Origin: a virus
IMG/VR virus record: IMGVR_UViG_3300038549_000013
Span: 1 to 54,252 of that record
Reading direction: 5' to 3' (one strand)
Length of the DNA: 54,252 bases
Made by a program: the position numbers and the translations under genes. Of the stretch, positions 14,005-20,863 are shown piece by piece; the first letter of the stretch is position 1, and each line of letters starts with the position of its first letter. The notes under the pieces were generated by a model. It was given only the letters and a program-made list of their open reading frames with translations. It had not been told where the DNA came from and ran no database searches.

Positions 14005-14339
14005 GCGGCACCGCTGACGGCAGTCGCCGCGTCGATTGCAGCCAGCACGGCCCCGAGGGCAACGCTCGCTTGGGGCTCAGACTGCGCGGCGCGGCGAAGC
14101 TCTCGCTCGGCAGTTCGAAGAGCATCGATCATCTGAGGGGCTGCGGCGATGAGCGTGAAAATCTGAGGGTGATCCCAGCCGCCGACTATCGTGTCGAACT
14201 TTCCGGGCCCCCTCACGCGGCAGTAGCGAACCCCCGGCTCTAAGGCCGGCTCGATGTCCGGGTCGATCTCAAGGCGCCAAGGGAATCGATGACTGAGGTC
14301 GGGCTTATTGGTCGGCTGGCCTTCGTTGCTCTGGTCCAT
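14001..14339 (-). CDS. first gene of the leftward operon, phage hypothetical
   Basis: One hundred and twelve residues from ATG at 14339 (GTGGAG six bases upstream); a longer form from 14387 lacks a ribosome site. HPQIFTLIAAAPQMIDALRT is the AAPE-type motif also seen in the gene at 3408, so the two may be distant relatives. It is the promoter-proximal gene of the leftward operon, facing the HTH gene at 14448. Confidence 0.55.
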   Translation of the reverse strand: MDQSNEGQPTNKPDLSHRFPWRLEIDPDIEPALEPGVRYCRVRGPGKFDTIVGGWDHPQIFTLIAAAPQMIDALRTAERELRRAAQSEPQASVALGAVLAAIDAATAVSGAA

Positions 14340-14411
14340 CTTGCGCTCCACTGGTGCTGTCGGGTCGATGGGCACATCATGCAGCAACGCGGATCAGCCG
14401 TCAACGCCTAA

Positions 14412-14440
14412 TTGCGTACCCACGTCACATGTGCAATGAT
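14412..14440 (+). promoter_or_regulatory. promoter for the rightward early operon
   Basis: TTGCGT (14412-14417), a 17-base spacer and AATGAT (14435-14440) make a sigma70-like promoter. The spacer holds the palindrome CACATGTG (14426-14433), a plausible operator. The ATG of the HTH gene lies eight bases after the -10, where transcription should begin, predicting a leaderless mRNA as at lambda cI. The leftward operon must start within the same 109-base divergent gap; I do not see its promoter clearly. Confidence 0.45.
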
Positions 14441-14447
14441 CGGCAAC

Positions 14448-14642
14448 ATGGAGAACCCAATACAGATTCTACGCGCACTCGTTGACCTCTGCGGCAGCAA
14501 TGTCAACGCAGCTCGGCACCTCGGCGTTTCCCCTGCATATGTGAGCGACGTGCTCACCGGTCGACGCGAGCCCGGAAAGGGCATCCTAGAGCCTATGGGA
14601 CTAGAGCGCGTCGTGACCTACCGCAAGAAGCGGGCGCGATGA
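14448..14642 (+). CDS. small HTH regulator at the divergent switch
   Basis: Sixty-four residues from ATG at 14448. MENPIQILRALVDLCGSNVN and AARHLGVSPAYVSDVLTGRR form a Cro/CI-type HTH, and EPMGLERVVTYRKKRAR is the usual short phage ending (GLE+VVTYR). There is no clear ribosome site, in keeping with a leaderless message from the promoter just upstream; upstream in-frame TTG (14412) and ATG (14436) codons are alternatives. Likely controls the divergent promoters. Confidence 0.75.
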   Translation: MENPIQILRALVDLCGSNVNAARHLGVSPAYVSDVLTGRREPGKGILEPMGLERVVTYRKKRAR

Positions 14643-14878
14643 GCGCTCACGGCGTAGTCTGGCAGTGCTCCTGCGGCGCCTACACCCCGATGGGCAGGCT
14701 GCTGTGTGAGAGCTGCGGCAAGGTTTTCGCTGGGCCGCTGCCGGACTACCACCGGCCGCCGGCGCCGCTCCACTCATCCAAGTTTCACTCCTGCCGTGTC
14801 TGTGGCCGCGACTACTGGTCGGCCAAGGACGCGCAGTTCTGCTGCTTCCTGTCGCGGCATCGCGAGGCGCGGCAGTGA
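14639..14878 (+). CDS. zinc-ribbon small protein
   Basis: Seventy-nine residues with CSCG, CESCG and CRVCGRDY, then FCC: at least two zinc sites in the arrangement of zinc ribbons. ATGA overlap with the HTH gene. Basic C-terminus (SRHREARQ). Probably binds nucleic acid or a protein; no enzyme motif. Confidence 0.6.
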   Translation: MSAHGVVWQCSCGAYTPMGRLLCESCGKVFAGPLPDYHRPPAPLHSSKFHSCRVCGRDYWSAKDAQFCCFLSRHREARQ

Positions 14879-15144
14879 GCGTCCGTCGGCGTCGCATCAG
14901 AGAGCGGTTGCATCGTGATGCGCGTCTGCAACGAGGCATGGCGGACTTCCTGTCAGCGCTGAGCATCCTGGAGCGCATCGAGGAATGCAGCGCTTGCGGT
15001 GGGGCCGGTGTCTTTGATGAGCCAGCGTCGGCCAGTCCGCGCACATTCACCTGCCTTAGCTGCAATGGATCTGGCGAGCATCTCGTAACAGACCAGCCCG
15101 CGGGACCAGAACACATCGTTGAGATGCTGGAGTCATCCAGATGA
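14875..15144 (+). CDS. zinc-knuckle small protein
   Basis: Eighty-nine residues from GTG at 14875 (GTGA overlap). A strongly basic N-terminus (SVRRRRIRERLHRDARLQRG) precedes a DnaJ-like CSACGGAG and CLSCNGSG pair. It resembles in plan the 6036-6374 product on the other strand, so this fold occurs in both early operons. Confidence 0.55.
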   Translation: MSVRRRRIRERLHRDARLQRGMADFLSALSILERIEECSACGGAGVFDEPASASPRTFTCLSCNGSGEHLVTDQPAGPEHIVEMLESSR

Positions 15145-15422
15145 CCTCCATCGGCCAACACCTGCGTGCCTCTCGCGAACGAGCCGGGCTTTCCTTGCGC
15201 GACCTTGCCCGCATCAGTGGCGTATCAGCGGCGTCCATCTCTCGCCTGGAAACGGGATGGGAAAACGTGACGCTCGACGTGATGCGCGCGCTGACGGACG
15301 CGCTACGCCTAGACATCGAACTCTGGTTTCGCAGCGACGTCGGCACCGCAGGCGCTGTCAACGTGATCATCTGGCACGACACCAGCGAGGACTTCGTAGT
15401 GTCGGGGAGGCGAGCAGCGTGA
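15141..15422 (+). CDS. XRE-type repressor-like HTH protein
   Basis: Ninety-three residues. A clean HTH is seen at about 3-60: IGQHLRASRERAGLSLRDLA, RISGVSAASISRLETGWENV, TLDVMRALTDAL. A short beta-like tail (about 60-93, NVIIWHDTSEDFVV) may dimerise. The size is closer to antitoxin-like or small transcription regulators than to lambda CI. ATGA and GTGA overlaps show it is inside the rightward operon and probably autoregulatory. Confidence 0.8.
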   Translation: MTSIGQHLRASRERAGLSLRDLARISGVSAASISRLETGWENVTLDVMRALTDALRLDIELWFRSDVGTAGAVNVIIWHDTSEDFVVSGRRAA

Positions 15423-15646
15423 TCCTCTCCACCCACCTGCGCAGCCTCGCCGCCACCGCCGTGATTTTCTCGGCGCTCCCGCTATGCCTACCGCACCTCG
15501 GCTGGATGATCCTGTGGCTGCTGGCGTGCTGCCCGTATCTCGTGCTCGTGATGATCGGCTGCATTGACATCGAGCACGCGCAGAAGACGCAGTTGTCGCA
15601 CGAGGAATCCCCGGCGCACGAGTGGCCCGCAGAGGACTTCCAGTGA
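15419..15646 (+). CDS. two-span membrane protein
   Basis: Seventy-five residues from GTG at 15419, overlapping the HTH gene's stop. Two hydrophobic segments (LAATAVIFSALPLCLPHL and WMILWLLACCPYLVLVMIGC) followed by an acidic cytoplasmic-type tail. No family recognised. Confidence 0.55.
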   Translation: MILSTHLRSLAATAVIFSALPLCLPHLGWMILWLLACCPYLVLVMIGCIDIEHAQKTQLSHEESPAHEWPAEDFQ

Positions 15647-15744
15647 TCCTCGCCATCCAGCTTTTCATCATCATCGCCGCACCGCTGATTGTGGTGGGCG
15701 TCTACCTCGCGCGCGTCAGGACGGCGCCGCCTCACCAGGAGTAG
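15643..15744 (+). CDS. 33-residue membrane protein
   Basis: GTG at 15643 overlaps the preceding stop. The product is one hydrophobic helix (ILAIQLFIIIAAPLIVVGVY) with a short Arg/Pro tail. Its TAG stop follows the AGGAG ribosome site of the sigma-factor gene. It was found by reading the gap before that gene. Confidence 0.5.
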   Translation: MILAIQLFIIIAAPLIVVGVYLARVRTAPPHQE

Positions 15745-15751
15745 AGACTCA

Positions 15752-16264
15752 ATGCGAACAGCAACACACCAGAAATGTTCCGGTTCCGATCTCGATCGAC
15801 TGATCGCCAAGCTGGGCAGCCATCGTCCCTTCCTGGTCGCCTTCGCCAAGCGTCTCGGGGCATCGCACGCCGATGCCCAGGACTGTGCCCAGGTGGCGCT
15901 GACGAAAGGGTGGCTGCACCTCGATCAGTTCGAGGGAAATGACTACGACGTCGCGCTGCGTAAGTGGCTCGGCACCATCCTGAAGAATCAATTCTTCAGC
16001 GCCATCCGGCGCGACCGGGTGGCCGCGAAGTATCTCAAATCCATGTTGGCGGAACCCACGTGCGAGTGCCGCGGCGAGGCCTCCTATGAATTCGATCGGG
16101 TGATGCGCGCCGCATCGTCGCTGCCACCGTGCCAGCGTGATGTCGTGTCGGACCTGCTCGATGGCCTCGACTACCAGCAGAGCGCTGAGCATCGAGGCAT
16201 ACCGATCGGCACGGTCAAGTCGCGATTGTTTCGCGCGCGCGAGGCATTGCAGGTGGTCGCATGA
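15752..16264 (+). CDS. ECF-type RNA polymerase sigma factor
   Basis: One hundred and seventy residues with the two-domain layout of extracytoplasmic-function sigma factors. Region 2 lies at about 25-92 (FAKRLGASHADAQDCAQVAL then ALRKWLGTILKNQFFSAIRR, the -10 recognition helix) and region 4 at about 113-168 (LPPCQRDVVSDLLDGLDYQQ, then GIPIGTVKSRLFRAREAL, the -35 HTH). Region 1.1 and region 3 are missing, as expected for the class. No anti-sigma gene is obvious nearby, though the two small membrane proteins just upstream could play that part (inference). It could redirect host RNA polymerase to phage promoters. Confidence 0.85.
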   Translation: MRTATHQKCSGSDLDRLIAKLGSHRPFLVAFAKRLGASHADAQDCAQVALTKGWLHLDQFEGNDYDVALRKWLGTILKNQFFSAIRRDRVAAKYLKSMLAEPTCECRGEASYEFDRVMRAASSLPPCQRDVVSDLLDGLDYQQSAEHRGIPIGTVKSRLFRAREALQVVA

Positions 16265-17649
16265 GCTACGAGCAATTCATCGCTGAAAAACTCCAGCGGG
16301 CGGTAGCGGCTGGACTACGCGATATCCCGCCACTTCCCGGCTCGCTACTCCCACTGCAGTCGGCGTTGGTGCCCTGGGCGCTCAAGCGCGGACGGTGTGC
16401 GATCTTCGCAGACACCGGGCTTGGAAAGTCGCGGATGGAGATCGCATGGGCGGATGCGCTGCATTCAGCACTCGGCATCGACATCTTGATGCTGACCCCG
16501 CTGGCCGTTGCCCGGCAGATGGTTGCAGAGGCGGCTCAGATCGGAGTGCAGATCACTCACTGCCGGACCGATTTTGATGTGCGCCCAGGACTCAATGTCA
16601 CCAACTACGAGCGCATGCACTTGTTCGACCCGGCGATGTTCGGCGGGGTCATCCTGGACGAATCGAGCTGCATCAAGCACCACGATAGCAAGACACTGCA
16701 GCGACTGCTCGAGGCATTCGCCAGCACTCCTTACAAGCTCTGCGCGAGCGCCACTCCGGCGCCGAATGACTGGACCGAGCTCGGTACACACGCGGAGTTC
16801 CTGGGCGTCTGCAAGCGCTCCGAGATGCTTTCCGAGTTCTTCGTGCACGACGGCGGCGAGACGCAGGTATGGCGGCTCAAGGGCCATGCTCGGCAAGCAT
16901 TCTGGCGCTGGGTTGCGTCATGGGCCGCAATGGTTCGGAAGCCTTCCGACCTGGGCCTGGATGACGCCGCCTACCAGCTGCCGCCACTGCGGATGCATGA
17001 GCACATCGTGGACTCTGGCAGCGAGACGGCTGGGATGCTCTTCAAGATGGATGCGCAGACGCTCATGGAGCGTCGCAACGCACGCAGAGCAACCATCGAG
17101 CAGCGAGTCGCAAAGTGCATCGAAATTGTGGAGTCGGAGCCCGACGAGCCTTGGGTGATTTGGGGAGACCTGAATGCCGAGACCGACGCGCTGGCCAGTA
17201 GAATCAGCAATACAATCCAGGTTGCCGGCGCTGATGACATCGACACCAAAGAAGACAGGTTGCTCGGCTTCTCGTCGGGCAAGTATCGCAGACTGGTCTC
17301 AAAGAGCTCGATAGCAGGATGGGGCTGCAACTGGCAGCACTGTGCCCGCATGGCATTCGTCGGCGTCACGGATAGCTACGAGTCGGTCTACCAGTCGATC
17401 CGGCGTTGCTACCGCTTTGGCCAGAAGCGCCCGGTCGACGTGCATGTCATCGCGAGCGATATCGAGGGCGCAGTGCTCGCAAACTTGCGACGCAAAGAAG
17501 CAGACGCTAACGAGATGGCGGCGTCACTCGCAGCCGAGACCCGCAGCGCAGTGATGGCCGAAGTTTTCGGATCTGTATCAACCACCAACGATTACAACGC
17601 CACTATGCCGATGCGGCAGCCGTCGTGGCTAAGGACAAAAGCACAATGA
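16261..17649 (+). CDS. SNF2-like phage helicase
   Basis: A 462-residue superfamily 2 ATPase. Walker A is DTGLGKS (51-57), the DEAH-box variant is DESS (133-136), motif III is SATPAPND (163-170), and motif VI lies in QSIRRCYRFGQKRPVDVHV near residue 380, as in SNF2/SWI proteins with the RxGQ signature. It overlaps the methyltransferase gene by ATGA. This helicase-methylase pair is common in phages of proteobacteria and may act together on DNA during replication or anti-restriction. It is coupled upstream to the sigma factor by ATGA. Confidence 0.85.
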   Translation: MSYEQFIAEKLQRAVAAGLRDIPPLPGSLLPLQSALVPWALKRGRCAIFADTGLGKSRMEIAWADALHSALGIDILMLTPLAVARQMVAEAAQIGVQITHCRTDFDVRPGLNVTNYERMHLFDPAMFGGVILDESSCIKHHDSKTLQRLLEAFASTPYKLCASATPAPNDWTELGTHAEFLGVCKRSEMLSEFFVHDGGETQVWRLKGHARQAFWRWVASWAAMVRKPSDLGLDDAAYQLPPLRMHEHIVDSGSETAGMLFKMDAQTLMERRNARRATIEQRVAKCIEIVESEPDEPWVIWGDLNAETDALASRISNTIQVAGADDIDTKEDRLLGFSSGKYRRLVSKSSIAGWGCNWQHCARMAFVGVTDSYESVYQSIRRCYRFGQKRPVDVHVIASDIEGAVLANLRRKEADANEMAASLAAETRSAVMAEVFGSVSTTNDYNATMPMRQPSWLRTKAQ

Positions 17650-18515
17650 ACTGCATCGACCAGGACATCGGACCGAGCTGGGCCCTATACAACGGTGATT
17701 GCGTGGAAGTGCTGCGAGGCGTGCCAGACAGCAGTGTCGACTACAGCATATTTTCACCGCCCTTTGAGTCGCTTTACACTTACAGCAACTCACCGCGTGA
17801 CATGGGAAACTGCTCATCTAGCGAACAGTTTTTCGAGCACTTCGGTTTCCTGCTCACACAACTGCTACGAGTCATGCGCCCGTGTCGAGACATCAGCGTG
17901 CACTGCATGCTGCTGCCAACCAGCAAGGCAAGGGATGGCGTCATCGGACTGCGGGACTTTCGAGGCGAGATCATCCGTGCATTTGAAGCGCATGGATTCA
18001 TTCACCATTCCGAAGTCGTGATCTGGAAAGACCCCGTGACCGCTATGCAGCGGACAAAGGCGCTCGGGTTGCTCCACAAGACCGTGCGCGAGAACGCTAG
18101 CATGGCGCGGCAGGGCATCCCTGATTATTTGGTGACATTCCGATCACCGGGTGAGATCGGGCGCCGCGTGACTCACACTGCAGAGGACTATCCAGTGAGT
18201 TACTGGCAGAAGATCGCCAGTCCAGTTTGGATGGACATCGATCCGAACGACACGCTGCAGTACCGCTCGGCGCGAGAGCACGATGATGAGCGCCATATAT
18301 GCCCACTCCAGCTAGAAGTGATTCGACGTGGCATCCATCTTTGGACTAATCCCGAGGACGTAGTGCTCTCGCCTTACGCCGGGATCGGCAGCGAAGGCCA
18401 CGTCGCTAATCAACTCGGCCGCAAGTTCGTCGGGGTAGAACTCAAGCAGAGCTACTACGAGCAGGCCAAGCGTAACCTTCGTGCCAGCGTCGATCAGCAG
18501 GATATGTTCGCATGA
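17646..18515 (+). CDS. beta-class DNA methyltransferase (N4-cytosine or N6-adenine)
   Basis: A 289-residue SAM-dependent enzyme from ATG at 17646 (AAGGA upstream, ATGA overlap). The order is permuted: catalytic motif IV FSPPF (36-40) comes first, and the SAM motif VLSPYAGIGSEG comes near 245-258, followed by KFVGVELKQSYYEQA. SPPF, rather than DPPY, is the form common among N4-cytosine enzymes, so C-N4 methylation is more likely, but the base cannot be decided from sequence. There is no partner nuclease; it works with the adjacent SNF2-like helicase by context. Confidence 0.85.
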   Translation: MNCIDQDIGPSWALYNGDCVEVLRGVPDSSVDYSIFSPPFESLYTYSNSPRDMGNCSSSEQFFEHFGFLLTQLLRVMRPCRDISVHCMLLPTSKARDGVIGLRDFRGEIIRAFEAHGFIHHSEVVIWKDPVTAMQRTKALGLLHKTVRENASMARQGIPDYLVTFRSPGEIGRRVTHTAEDYPVSYWQKIASPVWMDIDPNDTLQYRSAREHDDERHICPLQLEVIRRGIHLWTNPEDVVLSPYAGIGSEGHVANQLGRKFVGVELKQSYYEQAKRNLRASVDQQDMFA

Positions 18516-18562
18516 GCGCGCAGCAATCCCCGATGGAATCGCTCGAACGGGGTGGGGCATGA
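18512..18562 (+). CDS. 16-codon linking ORF
   Basis: ATG overlaps the methyltransferase stop and the TGA overlaps the ATG of the HNH gene, so this tiny frame bridges the two by double ATGA coupling. The peptide MSAQQSPMESLERGGA has no motif. It probably keeps ribosomes on the message rather than making a useful product. Confidence 0.35.
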   Translation: MSAQQSPMESLERGGA

Positions 18563-18930
18563 GCAATCGCCACGGCTACAACATCAAAGCACTGCGCCTC
18601 CAATGCTGGAAGCGCCAACGCGGGCATTGCTATTTCTGCGACGCCGTGACGTGGCTTCCAGTCGATGGTAAGCCCTCGGACGCTCTCATGGCTACGCTGG
18701 AGCACCTGATCGACCTGGACCTTGGCGGCAGCTGGCACGGCTCAAACCTCGCGTGCAGCTGTTACGGATGCAACAACAAGAGGGCCGCTGAGAAGCATGC
18801 GGCTCGAAACGGGCAGCGCGACCTCATTGCGCGCTACTCAAAGCCGCGCCGCAGAGTTCGCGCGGATGATTCCTGCAACTGCGGCGACACTGGCTGCGAC
18901 GGCATGCAGTGCCAGCGGGTGCTAGCATGA
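18559..18930 (+). CDS. HNH-fold nuclease-like zinc protein
   Basis: One hundred and twenty-three residues from ATG at 18559. CYFC (24-27), TLEHLIDLDLGG (46-57, in place of the HNH catalytic His line), then ACSCYGCNNKRA (65-76) reproduce the Cys-bracketed HNH motif of phage endonucleases (C..C ... EH ... N ... C..CN). The C-terminal CNCGDTGCDGMQC adds another Cys cluster. It may cut DNA during replication or packaging. A free-standing homing nuclease is less likely, since it is in operon register with neighbours. Confidence 0.7.
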   Translation: MSNRHGYNIKALRLQCWKRQRGHCYFCDAVTWLPVDGKPSDALMATLEHLIDLDLGGSWHGSNLACSCYGCNNKRAAEKHAARNGQRDLIARYSKPRRRVRADDSCNCGDTGCDGMQCQRVLA

Positions 18931-19229
18931 AGAAAGTCTACATCTCCGGCCCCATCAGCGGCATTCCAAACGGCAACGTGGGTGCTTTCATTGATGCCTA
19001 CAACGCGCTCAAGGTAGCTGGTTACGATCCGGTCAACCCCTACAACAACGGCTTGCCAGGTCACGCCACATGGCACGAGCACATGCGTGCCGACATCCGC
19101 ATGCTGCTCGACTGCGACGGCGTGGCGCTGCTTCCCGGCTGGTACAACAGCAAGGGCGCGCAGATCGAGCGCCAGCTTGCGTATAGCCTCGACATGGACG
19201 TGCGGGACCTGCAGGAGTGGCTCTCATGA
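18927..19229 (+). CDS. DUF4406, nucleoside deoxyribosyltransferase-like protein
   Basis: One hundred residues. KKVYISGPISGIPNGNVGAF and WHEHMRADIRMLLDCDGVAL, then GWYNSKGAQIERQLA are the three conserved blocks of DUF4406, a small Rossmann-like family related to nucleoside 2-deoxyribosyltransferases. The Glu in AQIE is where that enzyme family has its nucleophile. A role in nucleotide salvage or base release is inferred; it lies beside two DNA-modification genes. Confidence 0.8.
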   Translation: MKKVYISGPISGIPNGNVGAFIDAYNALKVAGYDPVNPYNNGLPGHATWHEHMRADIRMLLDCDGVALLPGWYNSKGAQIERQLAYSLDMDVRDLQEWLS

Positions 19230-19534
19230 GTTCATTCCCCATTGGTGAAACTCCGAAAGGCTGGCAGCGCGGCAGCAAGATTCGCATCGCCATCCAGCCG
19301 TCCGGAACGGGCCAATACTGGGCCCTCGCAGAGGACATGAACTCGGCCGAGGGCTTTCGGCGGATGATGTCCATGCCTACCTCGTCTGACGATATCGCCT
19401 ACATCACATTCGACTGCCAGCAGCAGATGGCCGACTGGATTCACTGGTGGACTTTCGGCAAGCAGCGCACGTCCACCGGCCCGAGCAAAGCAATCATCGG
19501 TTTCAGCGACTTTGAACTGGACGGCAGCACATGA
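19226..19534 (+). CDS. phage hypothetical protein
   Basis: One hundred and two residues from ATG at 19226 (ATGA overlap). Tryptophan-rich (MADWIHWWTFGKQRTST) with a beta-type N-terminus; no motif recognised. ATGA overlap with the next gene. Confidence 0.55.
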   Translation: MSSFPIGETPKGWQRGSKIRIAIQPSGTGQYWALAEDMNSAEGFRRMMSMPTSSDDIAYITFDCQQQMADWIHWWTFGKQRTSTGPSKAIIGFSDFELDGST

Positions 19535-19803
19535 CCCCCACCCAATTCGAAACCCTGCGCTGGCTACGAGACGTGGGCGGCGTGGCCGTGGCCTTCGGGG
19601 AAAAGATCGTCTCGCCGAAATACCTGGAGCGCGAGACGCGGCGCAGGAAGTCCAAGGACTACACGGCCGGCGCACATCTTGGCGACCACGAATACACCAA
19701 GCCCGCTGTCTCAGCCCTCCACCTCGTCCAGCGCGGCTGTATCGAGGCCAGAGGCGGGCAGCTGCACATCACAGAGCGCGGGCGCGCGGAGCTGAAGCCG
19801 TGA
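19531..19803 (+). CDS. winged-helix-like small protein
   Basis: Ninety residues. TQFETLRWLRDVGGVAV, then ALHLVQRGCIEARGGQLHIT and ERGRAELKP has the helix, recognition-like helix and beta-wing sequence pattern of winged-helix DNA-binding proteins. That is a fold impression, not a family match. It is coupled by ATGA and GTGA overlaps. Confidence 0.5.
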   Translation: MTPTQFETLRWLRDVGGVAVAFGEKIVSPKYLERETRRRKSKDYTAGAHLGDHEYTKPAVSALHLVQRGCIEARGGQLHITERGRAELKP

Positions 19804-19991
19804 ACATTCCGACGAGCAAAGCCGACAGAGACTGCCTGCGCAAGCGCGGCTATTGGACCGAATCAGCCGCTAAGCAGGTCATCGATCAGGCCAAGTTCAC
19901 AGACAGCCCTTTGAAGCCCGTGCGAGCCTACAAGTGCACCCACTGCCCGCGCTGGCACCTGTCTAGCCGGCCTGATAGGTACGCGAAATGA
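19800..19991 (+). CDS. small zinc-finger-like protein
   Basis: Sixty-three residues from GTG at 19800. RAYKCTHCPRWHLSSRP matches a small phage/bacterial family with Y+C..C..WHL(T/S)S+P, where the Cys pair and the His can hold zinc. Nucleic-acid binding is likely but unproven. Confidence 0.6.
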   Translation: MNIPTSKADRDCLRKRGYWTESAAKQVIDQAKFTDSPLKPVRAYKCTHCPRWHLSSRPDRYAK

Positions 19992-20053
19992 GCGAACTAC
20001 AGGACGCTGAAAAAAGCATCACCCGCTGTTGCCATACCTTGAAAACTCTGTAG
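19988..20053 (+). CDS. 21-codon ORF at operon end
   Basis: ATG overlaps the preceding stop. The peptide (MSELQDAEKSITRCCHTLKT plus one residue) has no known motif. The candidate promoter for the replication genes lies inside its last third, so it may be only a remnant of translational coupling. Confidence 0.3.
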   Translation: MSELQDAEKSITRCCHTLKTL

Positions 20054-20056
20054 GAT
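20029..20056 (+). promoter_or_regulatory. candidate promoter for replication genes
   Basis: TTGCCA (20029-20034), 16-base spacer, TAGGAT (20051-20056). Five of six and four of six positions agree with sigma70 consensus. It would start a message near 20063, giving a leader of about 109 bases before the TTG start at 20172. Confidence 0.35.
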
Positions 20057-20171
20057 ATATTGCCGGCTAGGAATTGGCTGATCCCCAGTCCCGAAAAGCT
20101 GTTCTTGTCTGCCTCATCGTCTTTACGGCAGCCGGCATCCTCCCTAAGACCGAGGCGACGATGAGGATCAT
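20057..20171 (+). promoter_or_regulatory. structured leader before the replication genes
   Basis: The longest gap in the rightward operon. CCTCATCGTC (20112-20121) is exactly complementary to GACGATGAGG (20157-20166), whose last bases include the ribosome site of the gene at 20172. In the 35-base loop, AGCCGGC (20130-20136) is complementary to GCCGGCT (20062-20068), which would close a pseudoknot. Folding would hide the ribosome site. Seen in sequence; regulation is inference. Confidence 0.4.
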
Positions 20172-20384
20172 TTGAACAACACCCAAGTCTCGCCCGAAGT
20201 TCCCGCCACGGTCTCATTCGTAGACCCGGAACTTCAGACCGCAATCACCTACACCACCGTCGAGCTCGCCTACGTCCGGCAGCTGCTCGCCCACCGCGGC
20301 GGCAAGTGCCCGAGTCTCGTCACTGACGAGCTCGAAGTGCTCGCGCGGCTGGCGGATCTCAAGATGCAGGCGGGGCGCCCTTGA
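20172..20384 (+). CDS. small hypothetical protein under leader control
   Basis: Seventy residues from TTG at 20172 with GAGGA just upstream, inside the leader hairpin. Mostly helical (ELAYVRQLLAHRGGK, ELEVLARLADLKMQA). A TTGA overlap couples it to the DUF1376 replication gene, so its translation probably gates that gene. Confidence 0.55.
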   Translation: MNNTQVSPEVPATVSFVDPELQTAITYTTVELAYVRQLLAHRGGKCPSLVTDELEVLARLADLKMQAGRP

Positions 20385-20863
20385 GCAAACAGCCTTACAT
20401 GCCGTTCTTCTTCGGTGACTTCCTTGCCGCGACTGCTACATGGGATGGCGAGCAACAATCGCTATACATTTTGCTGCTCGCATACCAATGGTCAAGTGGC
20501 CCTCTGCCTTCAGATCCAGCGCGCATCGCCAAGATGTGCCGCTACGAGCGCAAGCGCTTCGACACGCTCTGGCAGACCGTATCAGAGAAGTTCGCCTTGA
20601 CCGCCAAAGGCTGGGTAAACGATCGGCTTGAGCAGCATCGCGAGCGCGCCAAAGAGATATCAAAAAAGCGTGCGACCGCCGGAGCAAAAGGCGGCTCTGC
20701 ATCCAAACAAAAGCAGGTATCTGCTTCAGCAAAGGTGGTCAGTTTGCCCAAGCAAAACGGAAGCAATTGCTTAGCAAGTGCTTCGGGTTTGTATAGCCAT
20801 CCAATCCAAACCAATCCAGAAGAAGAGGAAGAGGTAAGAGGGTTACCAAGGAGGGAGGTATGA
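20381..20863 (+). CDS. DUF1376 replication-associated protein
   Basis: One hundred and sixty residues from TTG at 20381. PYMPFFFGDFLAATATWDGE, QSLYILLLAYQWSSGPLPSD and RIAKMCRYERKRFDTLW are the hallmarks of DUF1376, a winged-helix domain found in phage replication proteins. The basic KKRATAGAKGG segment that usually follows the domain is present, then a low-complexity tail ending EEEEE. It likely binds the replication origin or loads the helicase encoded downstream. Confidence 0.85.
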   Translation: MSKQPYMPFFFGDFLAATATWDGEQQSLYILLLAYQWSSGPLPSDPARIAKMCRYERKRFDTLWQTVSEKFALTAKGWVNDRLEQHRERAKEISKKRATAGAKGGSASKQKQVSASAKVVSLPKQNGSNCLASASGLYSHPIQTNPEEEEEVRGLPRREV

